Below, one piece after another: positions 1 to 7,713 of a DNA stretch of 64,000 bases. Within the stretch, counting starts at the first letter, position 1. Every line of letters starts with the position of its first letter. The notes beneath the pieces were generated by a model that was not told where the DNA came from, ran no database searches, and saw only the letters and a program-made list of their open reading frames with translations. The DNA is from Thermotoga sp. SG1 (GTDB taxonomy: Bacteria; Thermotogota; Thermotogae; Thermotogales; Thermotogaceae). The stretch is taken from positions 271,222-335,221 of the forward strand of contig NZ_LNDD01000005.1 in NCBI RefSeq assembly GCF_002865985.1, written 5' to 3'. A program made the position numbers and the translations under genes.

Positions 1-45
1 GAGATGATACTCTTTGTTTCCATGATTCTGGGACTCGTGGGGTGA
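1..45 (+). CDS. C-terminal tail of an upstream gene (partial)
   Basis: An open frame runs from base 1 and stops at TGA 43-45, giving 14 hydrophobic residues (EMILFVSMILGLVG). The stop sits inside GGGGTGAG, which also supplies the ribosome binding site of the next gene, as is usual in tightly packed operons. The tail looks like the end of a membrane protein, but too little is visible to name it. Confidence 0.5.
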   Translation, partial: EMILFVSMILGLVG

Positions 46-50
46 GAGAA

Positions 51-665
51 ATGAGAAGAATACCGCTTCCTGGTTTCTTTCTTGTTTTGACAGGGCTTTT
101 TGCAGGATGGTACGTTGTTTTCCAGACGGATGTTCTAGATTTCTGGTGGAGGATGTTTTTGACAACGTTGGTTTTCTCCCTTGTTGTGATTCTTCTTGGC
201 GGAAAGAGAAACGTGGTGCCCAACCGGTACGAGCCACCATTGATAATCTACTCTGCCCTGATCGCATACCTTGTCTTCGTGATTGGTTATTTGATCTCAC
301 TTTTGATTCCGGCTTTTCACAACGATGTTGTCAGCGTCTACGAACTCTCGACAGGACAGAGTGTTGTGAAAGTGACGATCCTTCTTCTGTTCATTGCCTT
401 CTTTGAGGAGATCATATGGCGAGGTTTCATAGCGGAGTTTCTCCTTCAAAAGATGGACGTTTTGCCTGCTGTTTTGATTTCTTCAATTCTATACAGTATA
501 GTTCACGTTTTCACCGGAAATATTGCTCTTATAGTTGGAGCGTTTGTTCTTGGATTGATTCTTTCGTTTCTATACGTGGTCACTGGAAAAGTGAGTACAC
601 CCGCTTTTTCTCACGCTCTGTGGAGTCTTCTCATATTCGTTCTTCTTCCTCTGAGAGGAGGATGA
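51..665 (+). CDS. CPBP family intramembrane metalloprotease
   Basis: A protein of about 204 aa with several hydrophobic segments. The EExxxR-type motif (FFEEIIWRGF, about residue 118) and later His-containing segments (SIVHVFTG and FSHALW) mark the CPBP/Abi (CAAX protease-like) family, membrane-embedded glutamic-type proteases that act on membrane or prenylated substrates. In bacteria the substrate is usually unknown. ATG 51 is preferred over GTG 42 because GGGGTGAG lies 5 nt upstream of it. The gene stands before the etf genes, but there is no evidence of a shared function. The family call is firm; the role is not known. Confidence 0.8.
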   Translation: MRRIPLPGFFLVLTGLFAGWYVVFQTDVLDFWWRMFLTTLVFSLVVILLGGKRNVVPNRYEPPLIIYSALIAYLVFVIGYLISLLIPAFHNDVVSVYELSTGQSVVKVTILLLFIAFFEEIIWRGFIAEFLLQKMDVLPAVLISSILYSIVHVFTGNIALIVGAFVLGLILSFLYVVTGKVSTPAFSHALWSLLIFVLLPLRGG

Positions 666-669
666 TACC

Positions 670-774
670 GTGAAAACTCTGAGACTCGTTGTTGAGTTTC
701 CTTTAGCATTTTTGATCCTTCTTTATGTTGGTTTTGATGTCTGGAGAAGGTACCTGAGGAGGCGGGAAAGATGA
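670..774 (+). CDS. Small single-pass membrane peptide (34 aa), hypothetical
   Basis: GTG 670 opens a 34-codon frame ending at TGA 772-774, which overlaps the ATG of etfB (ATGA). The peptide has a short basic start, one hydrophobic stretch (FPLAFLILLYVGFDV) and an Arg/Lys-rich tail (WRRYLRRRER), a topology expected of a small membrane protein. GAGGAG 656-661 gives it a ribosome binding site at about 8 nt, and its last codons carry the GAGGAGG that serves etfB, so translation of the two may be coupled. No family is recognised. It could be only a leader that couples translation. Confidence 0.45.
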   Translation: MKTLRLVVEFPLAFLILLYVGFDVWRRYLRRRER

Positions 775-1628
775 ACGTAGTTGTCTGTATCAAACAGGTT
801 CCCGACACAACGAACGTCAGGATCGACAGAAAGACGAACAACCTCGTGAGGGAAGGAGTGCCCTCCATAATTAACCCGGACGACGAAAGGGCTCTTGAAT
901 TTGCTTCGCAATTGAAAGAAAGATTTGGAGCAACGGTCTACGTGATAACGATGGGGCCACCGCAGGCAAAGGAAGCTCTGAAAGATGCCATTGCCTTTGG
1001 TCTGGATGAGGCGGTTCATTTGAGTGACAGAGCGTTCGCAGGAGCAGACACGCTCGCTACAACCTACACCCTCTACTGGGGAATAAAGAAGATAGAGGAA
1101 AAGATAGGAAAGATAGATCTCATTTTGACGGGAAAACAGGCGGTGGATGGTGATACTGGGCAAGTTGGCCCTGGTCTTGCCACGAGGTTTGGATACACCC
1201 TTGGTGCCTACGTTGTTCGAATAGAAGAACTCGATCCAGAGAAAAGAGAGATGGTGATTGTCAGAAGACTGGACCGCGGTTTTGAAAAGATTCGCTTGAA
1301 AATGCCAGCAGTTCTCACAATAACGGACGAGCTGAACAAACCAAGGTACGCGGATCTTCCGAATCTCATCAGAGCGATCAGGTACGAACCCATCGTTTGG
1401 ACCCACAAAGATCTGGGACTCGATCCCAAAAAATGTGGTTTTTTCGGATCTCCCACAAGAGTTGTGAGTACGAACATCCCTCCTGCAAGAAAGGGTGGGG
1501 ATATCATATCGAAGAACGAAGATCCTGAGGTGGCAGCGGAAAAACTCATAGAGGCTCTGAAGAAGTTCGGGGCTGTTCGTCTTGTGGAGGCTTTGAGACC
1601 CATTCTGGAAGGTGAGAAAAATGAGTGA
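771..1628 (+). CDS. etfB: Electron transfer flavoprotein beta subunit, bifurcating type (EtfB/FixA)
   Basis: 285 aa starting MNVVVCIKQVPDT, the typical N-terminus of EtfB/FixA. With EtfA it forms the flavin heterodimer; in bifurcating ETFs the FAD in this subunit takes two electrons from NADH and splits them. The gene is first in etfBACX, the arrangement of the membrane-associated EtfABCX complex, which has been purified and structurally studied from T. maritima (known from the family). Translation probably starts at ATG 771 behind GAGGAGG. It overlaps etfA by 8 nt. Confidence 0.95.
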   Translation: MNVVVCIKQVPDTTNVRIDRKTNNLVREGVPSIINPDDERALEFASQLKERFGATVYVITMGPPQAKEALKDAIAFGLDEAVHLSDRAFAGADTLATTYTLYWGIKKIEEKIGKIDLILTGKQAVDGDTGQVGPGLATRFGYTLGAYVVRIEELDPEKREMVIVRRLDRGFEKIRLKMPAVLTITDELNKPRYADLPNLIRAIRYEPIVWTHKDLGLDPKKCGFFGSPTRVVSTNIPPARKGGDIISKNEDPEVAAEKLIEALKKFGAVRLVEALRPILEGEKNE

Positions 1629-2637
1629 GAAGAAGCTGATTTTCGTTCTGATCGAACACCACGACGGTAGAGCTCATCCTGTCTCCTGGGAGCTCATTGG
1701 AAAGGCAAGAGAGCTTGCCTCAAAACTGGAGAACTCGGAAGTGTGGGGAGTTCTACTTGGAGAGGGACTGGAAAATGTAGCAAAAGAGACAATACATCGG
1801 GGAGCAGACAAAGTTCTCTACGTGAAGAACAGAGAGTTCAACACGTACGTGAACTATCTCTACAAGAGAGCCCTCGTGGACATGGTGAGAAAGTACAAGC
1901 CCGAGATATTCCTGATAGGTGCAACTCTTGAGGGAAGAGAACTTGCCGGAATGGTGGCAACCGAGCTGGAGACCGGACTGACTGCCGACTGTACAGGACT
2001 CGATATAATACCCGATAAAAAGCTCCTCGCCATGACGAGACCCACCTTCGGTGGGAACCTCATGGCGACCATCATGTGTCCAGATCACCGGCCCCAGATG
2101 GCAACGGTGAGGCCCGGAGTGATGAGGGAGCTTCCTCCAGATCCCGAAAGAACAGGAGAGATCATCGAGGAAGAATACGACCTTGGAACCTATGAAAAGT
2201 TGATCGAGATCCTGGAGACGATACCGCTTCAAACTCAGGTGAATCTCGAGTACGCTCCCGTCGTGGTTGCCGGTGGAAAGGGAGTGGGAGGGCCGGAAGG
2301 CTTCAAGAAATTGAAGGAACTTGCAGATCTTCTTGGAGGGGAGGTAGGGGCATCCAGGGCTGCTGTGAAGGCTGGCTGGATCTCTCCAGAGTACCAAGTT
2401 GGTCAGACCGGAAAAACCGTAAGACCAGTCATCTACTTTGCGTGCGGTATCTCTGGTGCGATCCAGCACGTTGTGGGAATAAAGGAGTCTGAAATCATCG
2501 TTGCCATCAACATCGATGAAAACGCACCGATATTCGACATAGCCGACATAGGTATAGTTGGAGATCTTCACAAGGTAGTTCCTGCGATCACATCGAAGCT
2601 CAGAGACCTTTTGAACAGAAGCGGGGTGAGAAGATGA
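1621..2637 (+). CDS. etfA: Electron transfer flavoprotein alpha subunit (EtfA/FixB)
   Basis: About 338 aa. The C-terminal half holds the ETF-alpha FAD-binding signature (GQTGKTVRPVIYFACGISG, then GIKESEIIVAIN and DIGIVGDL), which binds the electron-transferring FAD. The N-terminus starts directly with the ETF domain, without the ferredoxin extension seen in some EtfA proteins, so iron-sulfur transfer must come from EtfX. ATG 1621 is preferred to GTG 1612 because GGAAGGTGAG lies about 8 nt upstream. Its end overlaps etfC by 4 nt (ATGA). Confidence 0.95.
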   Translation: MSEKKLIFVLIEHHDGRAHPVSWELIGKARELASKLENSEVWGVLLGEGLENVAKETIHRGADKVLYVKNREFNTYVNYLYKRALVDMVRKYKPEIFLIGATLEGRELAGMVATELETGLTADCTGLDIIPDKKLLAMTRPTFGGNLMATIMCPDHRPQMATVRPGVMRELPPDPERTGEIIEEEYDLGTYEKLIEILETIPLQTQVNLEYAPVVVAGGKGVGGPEGFKKLKELADLLGGEVGASRAAVKAGWISPEYQVGQTGKTVRPVIYFACGISGAIQHVVGIKESEIIVAINIDENAPIFDIADIGIVGDLHKVVPAITSKLRDLLNRSGVRR

Positions 2638-3950
2638 AGATAGAATTCGACGTGGTCGTAATCGGGGCAGGACCGTCTGGCCTTTCCTGTGCGTACGTTC
2701 TTGCAAGAAACGGGCTCAAGGTTGCCGTGGTGGAAAAGGGAGAATATCCCGGCTCCAAGAACGTGATGGGAGGAGTCCTTTACGTTCATCCATTGAAAGA
2801 GTTAATGCCCGATTTCTTAGAGAGAGTCTCCAGTTCGAAGGCCCTGGAGAGAAACGTCATAGAACAGAATCTATGGGTCCTCGGAAAAGATGGTGTTGTG
2901 AAAATCGGTCACAGAAACGCTGAGTGGAAAGAAAAGCCAAACGCCTTCACCGTCTTGAGGGCAAATTTCGATAGATGGTTCGCTCAGGAAGTGGAGAAAG
3001 CGGGGGCTCTGATCATACCGAAAACCAAGGTAGAGGATTTCCTCAGGAACGAAAAAGGAGAGATAGTGGGTGTTGTGACTTCAAGACCTAAAGGAGAGAT
3101 ACACAGCAAGGCGGTTGTGATCGCTGAAGGTGTGAACCCCATTCTCACGATGAAGGCAGGTCTCAGAAAAGAAGACCTGAAACCTCACATGGTGGCCGTT
3201 GCCGTGAAAGAAGTGATCAGTGTTCCTGAAGACGTCGTGAACAGGATGTTCGGTGTTGAAGGAAACGATGGAGCAACGATAGAACTTCTTGGAAGCTGGT
3301 CTGAGGGAATGTTCGGAATGGGATTTCTCTACGCCAACAGGTCTTCTGTATCTCTGGGGTGTGGTGTCCTTCTCGAAGACCTCAGAAAGAAGAAGATAAA
3401 GCCGTATCAACTCCTGGAAAATCTGAAGAACCATCCCGTCATCTCCGACATGCTTGGAGAGTACAAAAACAACACCATGGAGTACCTGGCACATCTGATC
3501 CCTGAAGGTGGATACTACGCCATGCCGAAGGTGTATGGAGACAGGGTACTCGTGTGTGGAGACGCAGCGATGCTTGTGAACTCGATACACCGTGAAGGGT
3601 CGAACCACGCGATCACATCGGGAAGACTCGCTGCCGAAACACTCCTTGAGGCCTTTGAAAAGGGTGATCTCTCCGAGAAGACCCTGAAGAATTACTACCT
3701 CAGGTTGAAGGAATCTTTCATACTGAAGGATCTGGAAAAGTACAAGGACCTCATGCCCACAATGGAGAAAAATCACCAGTTCGTTGAAGTCTATCCTGAT
3801 CTTGCAAACGATGCTTTGAAGAGATTCCTACAGGTCGATGGAACGCCGAAATGGGATGTTCAGAAGCAGATCGCTGATATGGTTCTCTCCAGGAGGAGCC
3901 TGCTTGGGATCTCCCTGGACCTTCTCAGATTCTGGAAGGCTGTGAGGTGA
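2634..3950 (+). CDS. fixC: EtfC/FixC, FAD-dependent quinone oxidoreductase subunit
   Basis: 438 aa of the ETF-quinone oxidoreductase/geranylgeranyl reductase family. The N-terminal dinucleotide fold is plain (VVVIGAGPSGLSCAYVLA, residues 5-22) and a second FAD motif is seen near the middle (DRVLVCGDAAMLV). In the EtfABCX complex this subunit takes the low-energy electron branch and passes it to quinone at the membrane surface. No transmembrane helix is evident, consistent with monotopic attachment. Thermotoga is not known to make menaquinone, so the acceptor here is unresolved. Confidence 0.93.
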   Translation: MKIEFDVVVIGAGPSGLSCAYVLARNGLKVAVVEKGEYPGSKNVMGGVLYVHPLKELMPDFLERVSSSKALERNVIEQNLWVLGKDGVVKIGHRNAEWKEKPNAFTVLRANFDRWFAQEVEKAGALIIPKTKVEDFLRNEKGEIVGVVTSRPKGEIHSKAVVIAEGVNPILTMKAGLRKEDLKPHMVAVAVKEVISVPEDVVNRMFGVEGNDGATIELLGSWSEGMFGMGFLYANRSSVSLGCGVLLEDLRKKKIKPYQLLENLKNHPVISDMLGEYKNNTMEYLAHLIPEGGYYAMPKVYGDRVLVCGDAAMLVNSIHREGSNHAITSGRLAAETLLEAFEKGDLSEKTLKNYYLRLKESFILKDLEKYKDLMPTMEKNHQFVEVYPDLANDALKRFLQVDGTPKWDVQKQIADMVLSRRSLLGISLDLLRFWKAVR

Positions 3951-3956
3951 TGTGTC

Positions 3957-4235
3957 GTGAGGATCGAGGATAAACTCTACCTGAACAGATACAGAACGGA
4001 CGAGGAAAATCCCCATTTGAAGATAAAAGACGAAAGCGTCTGCGCAAAAAAGTGTGCTGATCGGCCGTGTATAAGTTGCTGCCCTGCGGACGTGTACGAG
4101 TGGACGGAAAAAGGAATGGAAGTGAAGTTCGAGGGGTGTCTTGAGTGCGGTACCTGCAGGGTGGTCTGCCCATTTGGGAATATAGAATGGGAGTATCCGA
4201 GGGGGAACTACGGGATACTATACAAATTCGGGTGA
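3957..4235 (+). CDS. fixX: EtfX/FixX, ferredoxin-like subunit
   Basis: 92 aa with two cysteine clusters: C-x3-C-x4-C-x2-CCP (CAKKCADRPCISCCP) and CLECGTCRVVCPFG. These are the iron-sulfur ligands of the FixX family; the protein passes electrons between the ETF flavins and EtfC. It ends in the family tail GNYGILYKFG. GTG 3957 is the start, with GAGGTGATG about 5 nt upstream. Last gene of the four-gene bifurcation set. Confidence 0.92.
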   Translation: MRIEDKLYLNRYRTDEENPHLKIKDESVCAKKCADRPCISCCPADVYEWTEKGMEVKFEGCLECGTCRVVCPFGNIEWEYPRGNYGILYKFG

Positions 4236-4244
4236 GGTGGTTTT

Positions 4245-4586
4245 ATGTATGTGAGGATAGACAGGAAGAAACTTCCCTGCGTGGAAACTGAAGGAACTGT
4301 TCTCTGCACCACCTGCGGAAACAGTTATCAGATAGAGCCAAGGCAGAAACTGCATTCCATAATCGTCACGACGTGTCCACACTGTGGCCATCAGAACATA
4401 AACGTTGTGACCAACAGCATAAGGTTCATAGAAGAGGTCATCTCAAAGATAGAAAGACTCAGGCAGGATCTTCTCGAACTCAAGAGATCCCTCGAGATAG
4501 AGATGCAGCAGAACGGTTTTGTGGACAACTACCCGGAGGTGTTCAAAGCGGATGATGGAAAACAGCCTGAACCAAAACTCCTGTGA
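4245..4586 (+). CDS. Zinc-ribbon coiled-coil protein, hypothetical
   Basis: 113 aa. Two CxxC knuckles (CTTCG near residue 21 and CPHCG near residue 44) form a likely zinc ribbon, followed by a charged, heptad-like helix (residues about 60-90) and an acidic tail. No enzyme motif is seen. It starts at ATG 4245 behind GAGGTGG, 9 nt after fixX, and overlaps the polyprenyl synthase gene by about 35 nt, so it belongs to the same transcription unit. Function unknown; a scaffold or regulatory role is only a guess. Confidence 0.75.
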   Translation: MYVRIDRKKLPCVETEGTVLCTTCGNSYQIEPRQKLHSIIVTTCPHCGHQNINVVTNSIRFIEEVISKIERLRQDLLELKRSLEIEMQQNGFVDNYPEVFKADDGKQPEPKLL

Positions 4587-5451
4587 ACTAGAAAGGGTCA
4601 GAGAACGCATTGTACAGATTCTTTCTGAGTTTTTTCCAGAGCAAATAATGAGGGACCTTCCGCTCTTTGGAAAGATGCTGAGGGTGAGACTTTCGATACT
4701 TTCTTTCAAAAACAGTGGAGTGGAGATCGACGAAGATGCGATATCGTCCCTTGCCGCACTGGAACTTGTTCACCTGGCATCACTCCTTCACGACGATGTG
4801 ATCGATGGTGCTCGCTTTAGGAGGGGAAAAGAGACGATAAACTCCCTGTACGGTGACAGGGCGGCGGTGGCGGCGGGGGATCTGGTCCTCGTCAGTGCGT
4901 TCCAGACGGTTGAAGAACTGGAAAACGACACACTGAGAAGGTCGTTTTTGAACGTGATCAGAAAGATGTCGGAAGGGGAATTGCTCGAGCAACTGAAGAG
5001 ACACACACCGATCACAAAAGAAGAGTACTTCCGCATAGTCGAGGGAAAAAGCGGTGCACTTTTTGGCCTTGCACTCCAGCTTCCTGCGTTGCTGAAAGGA
5101 GAATCAGGAGAAGAACTCTACAAACTCGGTGTTACCATCGGGACCATCTATCAGATGTTCGACGACATCATGGATTTTGCGGAAACAGAAAAGATCGGAA
5201 AAGACGGCCTCCTCGATCTCAAAAACGGTGTTGCTTCCTTTCCGCTGGTGACGGCGATGGAGAAGTTTCCAAAAGCCAGGGAGATGTTTGAAAACCGTGA
5301 CTGGAACGGATTGATGTCGTTCATGAAAGAAAAGGAGATTCTGAAAGAGTGTGAAGAAAATCTGAGATCCCTTGTGAAGAAAGTGATGAAGGAAAATCCC
5401 TGGTTGAAGGACTTTGTGGAGGGAATCTTCAGTGTCAAAATCTTTTCATGA
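4552..5451 (+). CDS. Trans-polyprenyl (octaprenyl) diphosphate synthase
   Basis: 299 aa from ATG 4552, the length of the T. maritima octaprenyl pyrophosphate synthase as I remember it, and the sequence is recognisably its homologue. It condenses farnesyl diphosphate with isopentenyl diphosphate. Both Asp-rich motifs are present: HDDVIDGARFRRG (about residue 82) and MFDDIMDF (about 205). GGAGGT lies 11 nt upstream of ATG 4552; ATG 4555 is an alternative. C40 is the expected product by homology; the sequence alone does not fix chain length. It lies immediately downstream of the ETF genes. Confidence 0.9.
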   Translation: MMENSLNQNSCELERVRERIVQILSEFFPEQIMRDLPLFGKMLRVRLSILSFKNSGVEIDEDAISSLAALELVHLASLLHDDVIDGARFRRGKETINSLYGDRAAVAAGDLVLVSAFQTVEELENDTLRRSFLNVIRKMSEGELLEQLKRHTPITKEEYFRIVEGKSGALFGLALQLPALLKGESGEELYKLGVTIGTIYQMFDDIMDFAETEKIGKDGLLDLKNGVASFPLVTAMEKFPKAREMFENRDWNGLMSFMKEKEILKECEENLRSLVKKVMKENPWLKDFVEGIFSVKIFS

Positions 5452-5463
5452 GGAGGTGTGGGT

Positions 5464-6048
5464 ATGTTCGTTGATTACCTGACCGTGTTCATGGCAGACG
5501 TGGTTGCCGGGCTCGGTGTTCTCATCGCGTTTGTTCTCAAGGGTTTGAACGATTCCGAGAAGGCGAAACCCTTTGCTCCGGCTTTTGCAGCGGTTGGTCT
5601 TCTGGCGATCGCTACAGGGCTTCACATGGTTCTGACTTGGCCACTTCCCGGAAGTCACAACATTGCCTTCGGTGAACCGTTCCTTCTGTACGGATTTGTC
5701 TTTCTGGCGGCAGCCATAGCCGTTGCAAAGGGATGGGACCTCATGCCCACGACGATCTTTGCTTTGTTTGCGGGAATATACGCTATCATAGTCGGTGGCT
5801 CCATAATAGGATACGGAATGACAAGACATCCTGCCACCTCTGGACTCGGATTCATCGCGGCAGGTCTTGTCGGTGTTCTGAGTCCTGTAGTCTGGAAACT
5901 CAGGGAAAACAAAGTTATAAGATTCCTTGGTATCGTTCTTCTTGCTCTGACGCTTCTTCTGTGGTTCATCACCATGTACGGTTCTCTTACGGGACATATA
6001 AACCCGCAGGGAAGCTTTGGAAAGTGGACTCCGATTCCCATGAGATGA
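5464..6048 (+). CDS. DUF981-like multi-pass membrane protein
   Basis: About 194 aa with five or six hydrophobic helices and short polar loops; the conserved-looking segments TWPLPGSHNIAFGE and AKGWDL recall the DUF981 family of thermophiles. ATG 5464 has AGGAGGTG upstream. It is the last gene before the strong terminator at 6066, so it probably ends the etf operon. No catalytic residues are recognised. The family assignment comes from memory of sequence pattern and is moderate. Confidence 0.65.
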   Translation: MFVDYLTVFMADVVAGLGVLIAFVLKGLNDSEKAKPFAPAFAAVGLLAIATGLHMVLTWPLPGSHNIAFGEPFLLYGFVFLAAAIAVAKGWDLMPTTIFALFAGIYAIIVGGSIIGYGMTRHPATSGLGFIAAGLVGVLSPVVWKLRENKVIRFLGIVLLALTLLLWFITMYGSLTGHINPQGSFGKWTPIPMR

Positions 6049-6065
6049 TAGAGGGGAAAAACCAG

Positions 6066-6093
6066 AAGGAGGGGCTGAAGCCCCTCCTTTTTT
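6066..6093 (+). terminator. Rho-independent terminator after the etf operon
   Basis: A perfect GC-rich stem, GGAGGGGC (6068-6075) with GCCCCTCC (6080-6087), extended by two A-T pairs and followed by a run of six T (6088-6093). It lies 18 nt after the membrane protein stop and before the radical SAM gene, so it ends the etf transcript. Confidence 0.9.
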
Positions 6094-6121
6094 GTAATAG
6101 AATAGCCCTGGGGGTGGTTGT

Positions 6122-7447
6122 ATGAGAATTTTGCTCATAAACCCTTACAGTGGAGGGTACTATTACAGACTCGGAGCTGTTTACCCTCCCCTTGGCCTCA
6201 TGTACATCTGCTCTTCTCTCAGGGAAAAGGAATACAGTGTGAACTTTGTGGACATGAACGTGGAGAGATTCGACTGGAAGAATTTCGATTTTGGTGAGTA
6301 CGATGTGGTGGGAATATCCGTTGACACAGTGCGATTTCCTGTAGCAGAAAAGATCGCAAAGAAGGCAAAAGCCTGTGGTACTACGGTGGTGATGGGAGGG
6401 CCTCATGCAACGGCTTTTTACGAAACGATCCTTCGGCAAGGCCTGTGCGATTATGTTGTACTCGGAGAGGGAGAGAGGGCTTTTTCAGATCTTGTAGAAA
6501 GTATCGCAAACAAAGAAAAACACCCTCAAATACCCGGTGTCGCTTACGTGAGAGATGGAGATATCTTTGTGTTTCCTTCTCAGTTCATAGAGAATCTGGA
6601 TGACTTACCCTTCCCTGACAGAGAAAAAGTGTATCTTTACAGGACGAAATTCGCAGGTGAGAGGGCAACGAGCCTGATCACCTCAAGAGGTTGTCCTTTC
6701 AACTGTGAGTTCTGCAGCGCCTCTCAGTTCATGGGAAGAAGAATCAGATGGAGAAGCGTTGAAAACGTGATCGATGAGCTGAAGATTTTGAAGAAGATGG
6801 GATATGGTTCTGTGATCTTCTTCGATGACAATTTCACGATAAATCCAAAGAGGGTTGTGAATCTATGCGAAGAGATGCTGAGAAAAGACCTTCGTTTCAG
6901 ATGGTGGGCGTTTTCGAGAGCAGATGAACTCCTTGGACATGAAGATATGGTGGAGGCGATGTCGAAAGCAGGCTGTAAAATGCTGTTCATAGGCTTTGAG
7001 AGTGCAGACGACGAGGTGCTGGAGGAGTATGGGAAGAATCTGAAATCCGGTATAGCCTTCGATGTGGTGAAACTCTTGAAGAAATACAGGATAGACGTGT
7101 TTGCAAGTTTTGTGATTGGAGCGTTGAAAGACACGAAAAAGACCATAGAGAAAACGGTGAAATTTGCCAGGAAACTGAAAGCGTCCATCGTACAGTTCTC
7201 AATTCTCACGCCATATCCTGGAACAGCACTCTTTGAAAAACTGAAACATCTGATCGTGGAAAAAGACTGGAGAAAATTCGATGGGACCCATCTGGTGTTC
7301 AAGCACCCAAATTTCTCATCGAAGGAGTTGAAAAGACTTTTTATAAAAGCCTATTATGCTGCGTACACGTCTCCGAGGTTGATATTCAGACGGGGTATAC
7401 CATTTTTGATTCGATTGCTTACACGTAGAGAGGCCTATTCTCTTTGA
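6122..7447 (+). CDS. Radical SAM enzyme with N-terminal B12-binding-like domain
   Basis: 441 aa. The N-terminus (MRILLINPYSGGYYYRLGAV, GGPHATAF) resembles a cobalamin-binding Rossmann domain; the core holds the radical SAM CxxxCxxC motif in RGCPFNCEFCSAS (about residue 191), followed by GFESADDE. Members include methyltransferases and cyclases of unknown substrates. The canonical DxHxxG of true B12 binders is not obvious, so cobalamin use is uncertain. It stands alone behind the terminator at 6066, with GGGGGTGG as ribosome binding site, and its 3' end overlaps the flagellar gene on the other strand by 13 nt. Confidence 0.85.
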   Translation: MRILLINPYSGGYYYRLGAVYPPLGLMYICSSLREKEYSVNFVDMNVERFDWKNFDFGEYDVVGISVDTVRFPVAEKIAKKAKACGTTVVMGGPHATAFYETILRQGLCDYVVLGEGERAFSDLVESIANKEKHPQIPGVAYVRDGDIFVFPSQFIENLDDLPFPDREKVYLYRTKFAGERATSLITSRGCPFNCEFCSASQFMGRRIRWRSVENVIDELKILKKMGYGSVIFFDDNFTINPKRVVNLCEEMLRKDLRFRWWAFSRADELLGHEDMVEAMSKAGCKMLFIGFESADDEVLEEYGKNLKSGIAFDVVKLLKKYRIDVFASFVIGALKDTKKTIEKTVKFARKLKASIVQFSILTPYPGTALFEKLKHLIVEKDWRKFDGTHLVFKHPNFSSKELKRLFIKAYYAAYTSPRLIFRRGIPFLIRLLTRREAYSL

Positions 7448-7704
7448 GGAAGACTGGAGAATGTTTTTCCACCAAGACTCTTCATCACCATTTCCGTAAG
7501 CGGGCTCTGTTTTGCGGCCTGCTCTGCGTATTCGTGTAGGAGCATCTCTTTGAACCACTTCTCTGCGCTTGTTTCAGGGATCAGATCGTACTTTGGAATG
7601 GAGTCGTACATTTCTTTGAACAGTTTATAAAACAACTCACTCACAAATTCCACACTGGCATCCCTCAGATTCTTTATACTGGTAGAAACTCCAAGAACGT
7701 ACAT
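7435..7704 (-). CDS. FlgJ-like rod-binding protein
   Basis: 89 aa. The segment WFKEMLLHEYAEQAAKQSPL followed by TEMVMKSLGG matches the rod-binding domain of FlgJ N-termini; no muramidase domain follows, as in many non-enteric bacteria. FlgJ caps the growing flagellar rod. It is the last gene of the flgF-flgG-flgA-flgH-flgI run, 9 nt after flgI, with GAGGTGAAAG as ribosome binding site. Context strengthens an otherwise moderate similarity. Confidence 0.7.
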   Translation of the reverse strand: MYVLGVSTSIKNLRDASVEFVSELFYKLFKEMYDSIPKYDLIPETSAEKWFKEMLLHEYAEQAAKQSPLTEMVMKSLGGKTFSSLPQRE

Positions 7705-7713
7705 TCTTTCACC

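Noticed and set aside
1753..2706. Long open frame on the minus strand across etfA/etfC
   Set aside because: It is antisense to clear ETF genes, has no family likeness and no ribosome site; a shadow of codon bias.
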